Shown one piece after another: positions 33,051 to 44,700 of a DNA stretch of 64,000 nt; the first letter of the stretch is position 1, and each line of letters starts with the position of its first letter. The position numbers and the translations under genes are program-made. The notes under the pieces are model-generated. The model did not search any database, was not told where the DNA came from, and was given only the letters and a program-made list of their open reading frames with translations. This DNA is from Sphagnum compactum. Lineage: Eukaryota > Bryophyta > Sphagnopsida > Sphagnales. The DNA lies in NCBI GenBank assembly GCA_965153455.1, contig OZ234495.1:24238875-24302874 (forward strand). Reading direction: 5' to 3'.

Positions 33051-33975
33051 CACAAAATTAGGGTTCAAGGTTTATGCAGTGTGAAAAGCGCCTAGTTAGG
33101 GTTTATCATATCCTACCTACTTTCAGCTGAAGCAAAGGAGCTCTACGAGCAGTTGTTGTGCATGTTTGTTGCTATGGTGTTTCGTGTGTTATAGAGATGT
33201 AGGAATCTCATTGTGTGAGGTGCTTACATATCCTTGGTGTGTGGTGTTGAGTGTGGGAGCTCGGGAATAAGAAGGATGGCCATTGCTAATGATAACAAAT
33301 AGATCGAGGAGCCTTCTGATTTTTCTATCTTCTAGGATTTTTGCATAGGATCATGTAGAAGTTGAGCAACAATACACTAGTGGTTGGGGAAGAATTTCCG
33401 TTGTGCAATCTCTAGAGACTTTGTATCAAATGCTCAATAAAACAATAGGGAACAACAAAGAAATGATGTTAGATGGGAAGAATGCCCTAGAATTTTGCAA
33501 CAATTATATGGTGGTGAATTGTTGAGAATCCCATGCGAATTGAGAAGGTTCTACCACTATGTCATAGGGTTGAGATCTAAGCATTGGGATCGGTTATCTT
33601 TTCGATTTGAAAGGTCTTCAGTGTTTTCTAAAGTGTTTGTATTCCAAATGGATGAAAATAACAAAATTCCAAGGTCCTAAACAATGAGAGATCTTATCCA
33701 AGTTATTCTCACAATCAATTTCTTTAATTGATGCATGAAATAAATAATAAAAGAGAGTTGCCAACATAATTTAAGATTTCAAGGTTGTGTACTTCAATTT
33801 TAAAATTAGGTTTAGATGTTGAACATTATTGTTCTAAAGATAAACTCAAGCAAGTGCAAGTAGCATGCAAGAGATGTGGTGAAATTTGTGTGTTATGAAT
33901 TCATTGTTGGGGATTGAACACAATGCAATCAAAAGTGTCTTCATGTATTCTTGTCATGATTCAATTTGTTGCTAT
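33051..33975 (+). mobile_element. Dispersed repeat family R2, intact-order copy A
   Basis: This segment is matched in order by pieces at 41735-41810, 42650-43084, 43976-44510 and 45608-45660. Shared words include AATTAGGGTTCAA.GTTTATG, GTTTTTGCATAGGATCATGT, ATGTCATAGGGTTG, AAGGTCCTAAA.A, TTGATGCATGAAATAAA, GATTTCAAGGTTGTGTACTT and TTCTTGTCATGATTCAATTT. Coding content was not recognised, so the family is unnamed. It serves as the empty-site reference for insertions in copy B. Confidence 0.8.
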
Positions 33976-36094
33976 CGATTTATGGTATCAAAGTTGGTTG
34001 ATTTGATCAATGTCTTATGAGTGGGATATGGCCCTCATGGAACTAGGGTTTATGTGTATAAGGGCTAATGATAGCTATCATCTGCCAAAACTTCAACTAA
34101 TGTTTTTTAGCATTTTGCAACACAAGAAAGAGATATGTAAAATGTTATGTTAATAGTTGTTGCATATTAAGAAGAGATAGTTGACAATAACAACTAAGTG
34201 ACCATACATTTCAAAAAAGTTGTGAACAAGTTTGAAATGGCATTGGGAGGAGAATGGGGTCTAAAATCAAGGCTACAACATTTGACCATCAAAGTTTTGT
34301 ATGGGACCTTCCCTCAAATATTGTTATACTATGCATCACAAGCTCTATTACATTGAGATTATAAGTTTGATCCAAGGGTAATAAAGTGACTTTGTTATGG
34401 GTGTAATTTTTTAAGGTATTATATGAGAGTTGTCATTTGGTTGAAAATTGTAAAGGATAGATGGAATTGGGTATTTTTAAACTCTAGCAAAACTAAATTC
34501 TTTTTCACATCCACCTAGCCTTATGGTACAACTTGAATAATAAAAAATAACTCACCAAAACTCAAGGTCCAATATCCCTAGATTAAGAGATCTTTTAATT
34601 CAAGTAAACAATAGCCTAATTGAAGGAGGTGCACATTTCTACAAACTTGAATTTAAAGATAGATTGAAAACTAGCGATAAAATTGTGAAAGTAAAATTTT
34701 CAAATTATGAAGCACACTTCTTATGTTGTGTAAATAGGCTTGAACAAAGGGCCCAACAATTACCTTTCGACTTAATGGTAATGTTGAGGAAGATAATAAA
34801 CCAAGGAAATTATTATTGATTTTTCATAAATGTACTACAACTACTCAATAAATAGGATAAATGAATTATACATAAAACGGAAAAAGTCCCAATTCCTAAG
34901 GGTGGTAATTATGTTCTATAACCATATTACTTCTTAAACTTTGAAAACTAGTCTATCATTATAAGAAGGTAGAAAAAATGAAAGGAAACAAATGAAAGGC
35001 TAAAAGAAATTAATACAAAAGATGGTAATTCTACCTTATAGTAGAATTACTTCTTAGGTTTTGCCATTCCCAAGTGTGCCAAAAAGGGGGGAAATTAACA
35101 AATGAAAAGGAATAATGGGTAAAGGGAAATTCTTCCAAAATGCCTCTTGTCATTTACTATTTAGCCTCCTAGATTTCATAACCACTTCCTAATGGCAAAG
35201 TATCCCCCTCCCCCTCTTCTAATACTAACATCCACATTCATACTTAAAGTCCATGGAAATCCTTGTAAAATATTTTTTTTTGTATTATGCTTTCATGAAT
35301 TTAAAAAAATTCAACAAGTTGCCCTCCCTATGGTAATATATTAGAAGAATGAATGAATGAATGAATGATTAGAAAAGTTCAAAGGGGAAAAAAAAGAAAA
35401 AAAATGGATAAAATAAAAAAATAAAAATTTAAACCTAACTAGATAAAGAAAGCCAAAAAGGTCACACCCCCTCCTTAAATCACCAAATTTTCCCCCAACC
35501 TTCCCATGAAAATACCCAATCTCCTCTTTCCAAATATGTTCATAGATTAGCTCCTACTTTAGTAGCAACTAATTAACCAACTAACTTCTTATAGAACATT
35601 TAGCCCATTGATTTTCTACTTACCATTCCCTAAAAACTAGCTAGACTACTAGGCATCATCTTCACCATTAGTGGAAATAGTGAATATATCCACTACCAAT
35701 CATTTTAGGAGTTACCAAGTTACCCTTCTAGGTAAATTAACCCCTAGCTAAAAGTAGACAAAATTTAACCACCCTTCACATGTTGGAAGTACTATAATTG
35801 TTTGGACAATAGGTTAAAATGTTAGCTTAAAGGTAGATAACAACAGATTAAGGGCTATCAAATTTGAGGAAGAAAATAAAAAGAAGAGGAAAAGATGGAC
35901 ATGTAGGTTGAGTCAAAAGAAGGATTGCCTTTATTCATAAAATTTGGGAATTTTAACATTTGTTGGATTATCTTAGTGAAGTAGAATGACGAGTCTAAAG
36001 GGGATGGACAAATTGTTTTACATGTAGGATTATGAAGACATGAATGATGGGCTAAAGGATTGGCCATGGTTGTTAAAGTGAAAGAATGTTGACA
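33976..36094. other. AT-rich intergenic DNA
   Basis: A short GAAT microsatellite occurs at about 35345-35367. Open frames are short. A segment near 34230-34480 is partly open on the plus strand (MALGGEWGLKSRLQ, LYYASQALLH) but I cannot assign it. No RNA gene was recognised. Confidence 0.4.
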
Positions 36095-36240
36095 AGTTAT
36101 TCAAGATTGCCAAATTGAACCTTCATGGGAAGGCAAAAAACAGTTCAAAGAATTAGATCCCACACCAATAGATTAGGCAACTTTTAAAACTTTCATGATG
36201 CAAAAATATGAAAACACTAAACATATGGGGTGAAGGCACA
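36095..36240 (+). pseudogene. Ty3/gypsy-like gag fragment
   Basis: The plus strand reads FKIAKLNLHGKAK, then after a frame change KQFKELDPTPID, a stop, and ATFKTFMMQKYEN. This fits the retroelement gag pattern AKLxLxGKAKEWYKKL, P.P.DWA.L...F...YG. The codon expected for the conserved Trp after ID is TAG, a nonsense change. It probably belongs to the same dead element as the integrase piece at 38.3 kb. Confidence 0.45.
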
Positions 36241-36785
36241 CTAAACAATCCATTTTTTGGTGTCATACTACAATTTTCCCTCACCTTATTATTACTAAAA
36301 GAAATTTATATGCACATATTTAAGCCATCATAAATTTAATTACAATTTCTTTTTGCATTGAATTTTGATACCTTATATTTATTTAAATTATTAACTTTGG
36401 TATTTGATCAATCCAAAAAAAAGTATTATAGCATTCTCATATATAGATTTGGAACATATTGGCACAATATTTATAGCCATAGTTTATATATGAAAACAAC
36501 ACTATCAAAAACATTTTTATAGATTTCCATTGGTTCACATCTTTCACAAACAAAAAAACCCAATGTGTGACCTTATATAATTGAAGTTTAATTAATAACA
36601 CTAGACCATACTAATGTACATTCTCCCTTCAAAACTAAAGCCAATGTATAAAGGGAAAAGACATGTAAGGTATCTAAAGTTGATGACTCATTAAACATCA
36701 ATGTCCATTTCATTTTCATGGAATTATCATTCAAGGTGCATTGTAATTTGTATGGCCACATTGCAAGATTGTGATGTGTTATACT
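36241..36785. other. AT-rich DNA between gypsy gag debris and the hAT element
   Basis: No motif was recognised. It is probably interior sequence of the decayed gypsy element. The last 8 bases (36778-36785) are the left target duplication of the hAT element. Confidence 0.4.
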
Positions 36786-37508
36786 CAGGCCTCCTTAGAT
36801 TCGTGCACGGGCCTCTTTTTGCGTGCATTGCACGCATTTAGGAAATCCGCGATTCACCTATTTTCGTACACATAGATTTCTGTAACAAACTATAGGATTC
36901 GAAATGTCTTGGCGGCCAATTTAATGATTCATGACTCATCAGCAACGAGTTTGAGCAGCTTGTGCGATTGATATCCCGAGACTCAAACCTCAAGGCAGCC
37001 CTGACGAAAGGAAGCGAAGACTCTGATTTTGGGAAAGCATGGCGGCCACTCGGTAATCGTCTCCCCTACATGCTTCGCTTTGCAGCCGGTTTGGCCAGCG
37101 TTATGCCTGGAACAGCGACTGTGGAGGTTGATTTCTCGACCATCAACTACGAGAAGGATGATCATCGTTCTACACTCACAAGCTTCTCTCTGGAAGGCAT
37201 ATTGCACTCGAGGCAGCTTGAGAAGTTGCGACAAACCTTCAACGAAATGGCACTCCAAGAAGGGAATTAGCACCTCGTTGTCTTGTCTTCTTCTTCTTCC
37301 GCTGCTGGTTATTAGTTGTTATTAGTTGTAGAAGAAGACTGACTGCCTCTTATTATCTCCAGTAGCAGTGGTTAATAATAAGATTGGGGAGAACCTTAAC
37401 CCATAGTTAATATACTAGTGCACGAATCGCACGCCTTTAGGGGCAACAGGTGCCCGAAAAAACATCGGAATCGTACATTCGTGCGATTTCCGAACTTAAG
37501 GAGGCTTG
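36786..37508 (+). mobile_element. 723-bp hAT transposon with perfect 8-bp target duplication
   Basis: The left end is CAGGCCTCCTTAGATTCG. The right end, reverse-complemented, is CAAGCCTCCTTAAGTTCG (15 of 18 identical, CA...TG ends). GTTATACT flanks both ends exactly (36778-36785 and 37509-37516), the 8-bp duplication typical of hAT. The interior is clearly GC-richer than the host DNA and carries an uninterrupted frame for the hAT C-terminal dimerisation region. The element is non-autonomous because the DDE catalytic core is missing. The perfect duplication and open frame suggest recent movement by a full-length relative. Confidence 0.93.
36933..37270 (+). CDS. hAT transposase C-terminal dimerisation fragment
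   Basis: The frame is open from a stop near 36930 to TAG at 37268-37270. It reads NEFEQLVRLISRDSNLKAAL, then ESD-like DSDFGKAWRPLGNRLPYML, ASVMPGTATVEVDFSTINYE, and LTSFSLEGILHSRQLEKL. The ATVEVDFS...EKDD.R..LT.FSLEGILH pattern is the C-terminal region of hAT transposases, which mediates dimerisation. There is no upstream DDE domain. No ATG lies before the conserved block (the first in-frame ATG is within LPYML), so translation, if any, would be partial or from a fused transcript. Confidence 0.75.
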
Positions 37509-38300
37509 GTTATACTAAATCAAACAAGTATTGCACATGGAGTGAGCATATGAGTATTTAAGACTCACCAACAAATATTTCCTAATGAACAAGATCCAAT
37601 TTCACTTCATGTAGTTTCTTTCATGAGCAACTATCATTGAATATTTAAAAGAAAAATACTAATGATGCCAAGCACAAAAGTCTACCAACATCCAAAGGTA
37701 TTATTTTAGTCCATATATAGTGGTGCATACGAGGAGCCCATCAAAACACACATGGCAATTTTATAGTGTATCGACTTCTCAACACAAGGGTGTTGATTTT
37801 GCAAGGCAATAAAATAACAATAGCTTGCAACCAACACATCAATATTTTAAAGGATGGATAGAGTTATTTTTTACACATGCGAATCAATGAAAGTTACCCA
37901 TGTTCATGTCAGACAATTTCCATTTTATGTTAGGCAAATGAAAAACAATTTATACCTATAATATTCAATATTTATTTTTAAAAATTAATATTAAAAATTA
38001 AATCATACCTATTATAAAATTAATTAAATTATATTTTTTATTAAAGAACTAATATATGGTACCTTATATTTTGACTTGCAAATTTTTTTAATTTAAAGAA
38101 AAACGACCACCCCCTCCCCTCACAAGGATTGAAATAGATTGTGCAAAAAAATGGGTCTTAAAATATCATTAATAGGAAGATACATTGCTTTTCAAAGGTT
38201 TAATTGTGTAAAAACCAAAGGAGAGATAAACAACCATTGAGAAATTACATGCTAAAATTAGGCAGTTTAATGAAAGTAAAACTTTAACTAAAGTGATCAA
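37509..38300. other. AT-rich DNA following the hAT element
   Basis: It begins with the right target duplication (37509-37516). No conserved motif was found. It lies between gypsy-like gag and integrase fragments and is probably the same dead element. Confidence 0.4.
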
Positions 38301-38870
38301 ATGAAATCAATCAAAGCAATGGTGAGACAAGTTATATGCATATTTGGTGTGCCCAAATTCATTCTAATAGATAAAATAAGAGAATGGATCTAGTAGAATT
38401 TGATACCATGTGCAAAAACTATGAGATCACACATCATTTGTTGCACCACAATGGTTATAATGTAACATGGTTGAAAGGATGATCAAGATGTTAAAACATG
38501 GATTATTTATTATGTCTTTTACTAATGTGGAAAGTTGGGATTTACAATTGCCCAAAATGTTGTTTGGATATAGGTGCATTATATAAACCAACACCAAATA
38601 TTCACCATTCATGGTGTTGACCAACAAAACACCAAGACTCACTTGTGACAATTTAGCCCCGACTTGCTATTTAAATGAAGTAGTGCATGATAGGTTACTC
38701 CTAATTAAACTAATGACACAACAAATGATTCATAAGTTATAACTAATCTTTAACTTGCATGAATCTTTGTTAGAGAATGTGGAACAAGCATACAAAAGAC
38801 AATGGAAAAACTCTCTAGAAGAAATCTTATGTATTCAACCTTATGTTTATGACTAGCATGTGATTAATGT
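38301..38870 (+). pseudogene. Ty3/gypsy integrase fragment
   Basis: Across frameshifts the plus strand reads FGVPKFILIDK, EFDTMCKNYEITHH, NVESWDLQLPKMLFGYRC, TNTKYSPFMVLTNKTPRL, then LHESLLENVEQAYKRQWKN. This is the C-terminal part of the gypsy integrase core (FGVPK.ILTDQG.EF, later the SWD..LP...F.YR and SPF.L..G..PRL blocks) and the following linker. At least three frame changes and several stops are present. It is dead. Confidence 0.75.
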
Positions 38871-39169
38871 CCAAATCAATTCATTCTACAATTACAATTG
38901 TAACAATCATGTGTCACCATAGTTGCACCTACTACATATGCGACTACGTACTTTATGACATATTTAGATTTCAGTCCTCCATGCAATTACAATTTGTGAT
39001 TACTACAAGTTTAGATGAAAAGATTGATGAAAAGTGGGCATATGTCATCCATTATTGGTGACATCCATCGATGGCTAACAACTCAATTGCTTGTGTAACT
39101 ATACACAAATGAATAGATGACACACGGCATTTCTAATATTGCAATTTAAAGTGTACAAGTTCATTTAGT
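38871..39169. other. AT-rich DNA, no gene seen
   Basis: This is the tail of the gypsy-like debris. Short open frames have no motif. Confidence 0.4.
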
Positions 39170-39440
39170 GGTGAGTAGGTTACATAAATAGGTAGGGCCA
39201 AGCAAGCTAGGCTAGGTAAACCTTATAGGTTAAACTAGACTAAGTCCGAACTAAGTAGGCTAAGTAGGTTTCACAAGTAGGCCTAATAGGCTCGATAAGC
39301 TAGGTTAGATGGGCCATCTACTTAAGTAGGTAGGTAGGTAGGTAGGTAAGTAGGCAAGCCATGTACCTAGGTTGGTAGGTGCAAGTAAATAAGTAGGTAG
39401 GTAAACCATCTACCTAGTTAGTAGGTAGGTAGGCTGGGAC
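39170..39440 (+). repeat. GGTA/TAGG tetranucleotide-rich cluster 1
   Basis: Irregular runs of GGTA are mixed with AGGCTA, AAGTAGG and CTAGGTA words, including TAGGTAGGTAGGTAGGTAAG near 39330. Related clusters lie at about 40190-40300 and 40455-40710, separated by AT-rich DNA. Confidence 0.85.
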
Positions 39441-40185
39441 ACTCTTTTTAAAAAAAATATGTGAGTAAAAATATATGGTGCCATATATTGATTGTTAGGT
39501 AAAATTTATAGTTTCACTATTTTTATAATAGGGTTATTTTTTTTATAAATTGGTTTATAATTAATGTAAGGTATGCATTAGTCCCCAATATTTAGAAAAA
39601 TGTAAAAAAACTATAACATATGTATTAAATATTTTTAACTATTAAATGTTAGTAGGTTAGTAAATGAACTAGTTTCATTTACATGCCATTTAAACAAAAA
39701 TCTTAACTACAACAGGTGCAAGCATGATTTATTTTTGAAAAAGTAAATCATATGTTCATCATTTGTCTTTTGTTTTTGGTTGTCTTGAATGATGTGGAAT
39801 GGTTGATGGCTCAAAACATCATAAGATTTGTATGTTATTTGTTTGGCAAGAACTATAATTTATCCATCCAAGGGGGCAAATGGTTGTATTCTTTTGACTA
39901 CATCTTTCAAACCCTTGAAAAATGGGACCCATCATGTGTTTTTTTTTCTTGATCAAGTACTAAAACTAATAACTTAAATACATATTGGGTATGGGTATTT
40001 TAACAAAGATAGGAGCGATAGGAACTGTAGCTTGTGTTTTGTTTTTCATGTTTTCATGTCAAAAGTTATATTAATATTACACATTTCTTTCATATGTTTT
40101 GATGATAATGTTTTTAATATATTGTGGAAATGTGCAATAATTTGAAATGAATCTAACGAAATTTGAATTCTCAGGTAAATAATAA
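39441..40185. other. AT-rich DNA between tetranucleotide clusters
   Basis: A 66-codon plus-strand frame (39752-39952) shows no known motif. Nothing else was recognised. Confidence 0.4.
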
Positions 40186-40300
40186 ATGGTAGGTAGGTAG
40201 GTATGTCATCTACCTAGGCCATTTACCTAGGTAGATCTATGCACAAAGATAGGTAAGCAATCCTACAAACCTACAAGCTAGCTACATATTACCTGCCTTC
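40186..40300 (+). repeat. GGTA tetranucleotide-rich cluster 2
   Basis: GGTAGGTAGGTAGGTATG followed by CTACCTAGG and ACCTAGGTAG, giving both orientations of the same word and local foldback potential. Confidence 0.8.
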
Positions 40301-40372
40301 TTAACTATATACATAACTAGTGTATGTAACAAGATGTGAAATAAATTAGTTGACAAAGTTTGTCACCTTATA

Positions 40373-40446
40373 ATGGTGTAGTGCAATGGTTCAGAACTTA
40401 GTTTATCCTCGTGAAAGTGATAGCTTCAAGTCCTTATACTTTCACC
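40373..40446 (+). repeat. tRNA-derived SINE-like fragment (tentative)
   Basis: GGTGTAGTGCAATGGTTCAG at about 40375 resembles a pol III A-box context and TAGCTTCAAGTCC at about 40426 a weak B-box (GGTTCGANNCC). Spacing is about 30-35 nt, as in tRNA-derived SINE heads. No cloverleaf or 3' tail was confirmed. Confidence 0.3.
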
Positions 40447-40715
40447 TTAAAAGTTAATTTGGGCTAAGTAAGGTAAGGTAGACTAGGTTAAATAAAGTAG
40501 TTGGATAGGCATTTATTACATACTTACCTATTATTTTACCTATGTAGGTAGGTAGGTAAATACTTAGCTTAGTAGGCTAAATTAGATAGGTAGGTAGGTA
40601 GGTACTTAACCTAGGCTAAACTAGGTAAAGTAAGGTAGGCACCCATTACCTACCTATGCATTATTTTACGTAAGGAGTTAGCTAGCAAACTAAGGTATGT
40701 TAGGCTAGGTAGTTA
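40447..40715 (+). repeat. GGTA/TAGG tetranucleotide-rich cluster 3
   Basis: Repeated GTAGGTAGGTA, CTAGGTAA and GCTAAGTAGG words appear in both orientations, similar to cluster 1. Confidence 0.8.
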
Positions 40716-41734
40716 AAACATTTGGCATTGTACATCTATTTCTTAGGTAGTCACAAATGTAATTGAAAAATCAAGTTCAATGTAAGGTATATGGGGTCCA
40801 TGTCATATTCATGCTTAGCCATGATAATGAATGAAAGAATGGAATATAATCATAAGGGTTTGGGTGCAAACACCTTACTAGGACCCAACCTCACCTCCTT
40901 GGTGTTTTGTTTAAAAAGTAATATGTTAGTCAATCAAGATGAAATGGTATAATTGGATAGGCTATTCAATAAGAACAATTTCAAAATTATTAATTACAAG
41001 TCAACATTAAAATTTTAGGAACCAAAAAATGTCACATCATATTATTATGTCCATGTTTATATAAAATGAATATAAAATACCCAAAGAACGTTTTTTAATA
41101 TTAAATAACAAAAGTTTTGGTTACATTATTTTTAAAGTGTTTCTAAGTATTCTACATTCATTAAATTTGTCTGAAGCTTATACCAATGTTTCCATAATAT
41201 ATTTGAAACATTATTGTAAAAGTACATTAAAAAAATCAACATTAATTTAACTGACCATTCAAAAACATGAAAAAATAAACAATTGTTACACTTTCCATCA
41301 ATCCTAGTATTGTGTTTGGACCCATTTGCAACTATCAATGTGGTTTCCATGCCAAGAATCCATTACGACTAAAGTACAATCTTAAATTAAATCATTGTTT
41401 TCCAAAACAATTCTAGTGATTATGTTATTTGAATAATGAAATGTAAACATTTTGTGGTTTTGGGGATGGGAATGTTTGGGTAAAGGTACACAAGCCTAGG
41501 AAGAGGTCATTTCTCACCAATTGAGAAGGACCAAATAAATTTGAGCGATATAAATATGGGAAAGGACATATCAAGCAAAATGATGGTGGCATAGTTTGTA
41601 TTATCAAAGGAGGGGATGATACTCAATGGGAAAGGCCAAAACATGACTTCAAATCTACCATCATGCACAGTAATGGCATGATCTATGAGGACAAACATTT
41701 TTTTAAGAGGGAGATGCTACATATGTGACATGAA
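40716..41734. other. AT-rich DNA, no gene seen
   Basis: Short frames only. No recognised motif, RNA or structured repeat. Confidence 0.45.
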
Positions 41735-44700
41735 ATTAGGGTTCAAAGTTTATGTAGTATGAAAAGTGCTTAATTAAAGTTTGTCATATCTTAACTACTT
41801 TTGGGTGAAAACACGGTCAAAGAAGACATGGGCACCAAAGTAAAAGTCCTTTTCCAAGGTCTGCACATGACACGTATGTTGTTTCTGTATTGGTTTGTAA
41901 CTTAAAAATTTGTATTCCAAACACCCCTTTGAACATTGCATTTTTTATATAAATACATTTTGACAACAAATTGATTTTATATCATGTATATTATGCACTC
42001 ATGCCCTCTATTACATAAACATGAACAACTTTTGTTAAAGGCACATTTTCAAAATCCATAATTTTCACGGTCGAAAACACTTTTGGGCCAAATGTGCTCA
42101 AATTAATTATAAAAATATTTTTCATCAGTTCAAGTCCTTTTGCCTTTCTAATCATCAATGTTGAAATCCTTTCCAATTTTCAGAAGGAATGGTGCACATT
42201 TGGTAGAAAAAAAGGATGTTTGAATAAAACAATGACTGTCCGTTCTTGAGGTTTAAGTGCTTTGAACATGCAAAAAAACATTTGATTTGTGTCAAGCTTT
42301 GAACATGTAAACTAATGGAAAATATTCTCAAAAATTTTATGACCATCCAAACTATTATGCTTCACTTGTGATCTTTCAAACATACAAAAATACAATTTTA
42401 AGGAGTCTCCGCTCATTTGGGTGGTTCCTTTGACTATGTTTTTACCCTTTTGAGACAAAGAATTGTTCCTTTCATGGTGAATGTCTTGACAAGAAATGCA
42501 AATGGAGGATGTTGATGTGTGATGGTGAAAAGAAGTTGAAAAGATTTGTGGTCTATGTGTGTTTTTTGTGGTTAATTTATAGGTTTTGGATGGGGTTTTG
42601 AAAAAGTTCAAAAATTGGTTTATTAAGTTAGGCGTTACACAAATTAGCCCTTACAACTTGTTGAGCGGTTGTGCATGCTTGTTGTTATGGTGTGTATTAT
42701 GGAAACGTGGGAATCTTGCTAGTGCTTTGGTGTGTAACATGTTTGCTTATCCTTAATGTGTGGTGTGGAATGTGGGAGTTTGATAATAAAGACAACCATT
42801 ATTGATGGCAAAATCAAATCAAGGAGCCCTCCATTATTTTTCCCTTCTTGGGTTTTTGCATAGGATCATGTAAAATGCAACAATATTATAATAGTGGTTG
42901 AGGAGAACTTCTGATGCAAAATCTTCATTGTATCAAATGTTCAATAAAGAAATAAGAAATAAGAAGGAGATGATGGTAGATGTGAGGAATCCTCTAAAAT
43001 TTTACAAAGATACTCTATCTAGTGGTGATTGTTGGGAATTTCAAGAGAATTGAAAAGGTTTCTACCATCATGTCATAGGGTTGTTGTCGCAACCCTAGCC
43101 TTGGGCTCGCGACCAAAACAAGGGCTGGCAAGGTTGCGGGCCAAGAAGGAAGTCTAAGAGTCACACCGCATGCTCCCGAGAGTGTAAGAGAGCATGAGGG
43201 AATGAACCCTCACACTCCCAAGGGAATTTCCACTTTGGAGTTGGAATCCTTGTTGACTCCTGAATTTTCAGAAGGCAATTGCAAGGGTCAAAACTCATTG
43301 GATTGAAGAGTTCCTTATATCATTGGAAAGTTCTTGGAACGTAGATGTCTAAAATGGGCTCGTATGACCCATTTGGACATCTGAAACACAAGTTATGGCC
43401 AAAAGAAAGGTCGGGAATCAAATTCGCAATTTGACTCCCGACCATTAAAAGTTAGGAATCGACCCGATTTCCTTGCGTGAAGATGGCGTGTGACATACCA
43501 TTAGAAAGATCTCGACAAGGGCTACAACTTTGCTTGGGACTTCATCTCAATCGGAGGTCTGCACGCAAAGTTATGGGGCCCCAAAGTTGTGGGAGTCCCA
43601 ACTTTGGCAATTTCGAGACTCCCAAGCCATTTGGATGTGGGCCTCGTGGACAGGCACATAATATACTATAAGGGGGAAGGTGATGGCTTCCCCCAAGTCC
43701 GGGCCGTGGTGAGTCTTGTGAGTCCGAGTTGCCCGTGGCTCGTCTTAGCACCAAAAGTGCTCTAACTATGCACTAACCACTTTGTGTTGGTTTTGTGCAG
43801 GTCCGTGTGAGTAGTTGATGCTTGTCATTCTTCCTAGTCCCATCCCGGAGCTCCAACACGCCCCTCTACCCCTCCAAAGTGCTGCGAGCCAAGGAGCGTG
43901 GCCCGACTCCTTATTCTTCCGTTGTTTTCTGTTTGGACTCACATTTGAATCCCTCAAGGAGTTGTGAGCGCATCAATTGTGATTTGAACTTTAGGATTGA
44001 TTATCTTTCAATTTGGGAGATTCTTCACAAATCATGTTTGCGAATAAGTTGCAAATTAGAAAAGATATGAAAATTTTGAGGAGTTGTCATAGGGGTATTG
44101 TTCTAGATGAATACATGTGGGGAAAGAAGGGGTCCATGTCAAGTTTGTGTCTCTAAATAGATGGTTACAAATTGTGTTGGAGCTTTCTACGTTTAGTGTT
44201 TTCTATAGTCTTTGTATTTGGGGTGGATGAAAGGAGCAAAACTTCAAGGTCCTAAATAGTGACAGATCTAATCCAAGTTATTCCAAGAATCAATTTTTTT
44301 TATTGATGCATGAAATAAAGAAGAAGGGGGAGTTAGTAATAGAATTAAAGATTTCAAGGTTGTGTACTTGAATCTTAGAATTAGGTTTAGGAATTGAACA
44401 CTATTGCTAGGAAGATAGACTCAAGTAGGTGCAAATAGCATGTAAAAAATACAATGAAATTTTTTGTGTAATGAATTCATTGTTTGGAATTGAATATACT
44501 GCAATTAAGAATGTTGTGATGAAAACCAACAAATGATAACATATATGGATGAAGTTGTACCATCAACTGTCAAAAGGAAAATAAGATAAAGCTTTCGGCA
44601 ATTGATGGTGATCGGAAGAAGGAAATGGGTTGTTGTTTTTGCTCTTGTTTGTTTTCTTGCAAGTTATGAATGTGATGGGGTTTTTATGATCAACAGTGTG

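Noticed and set aside
40373-40446. A true tRNA gene
   Set aside because: A-box and B-box resemblance is weak and no acceptor stem or cloverleaf could be paired, so it was kept only as a tentative SINE-like fragment.
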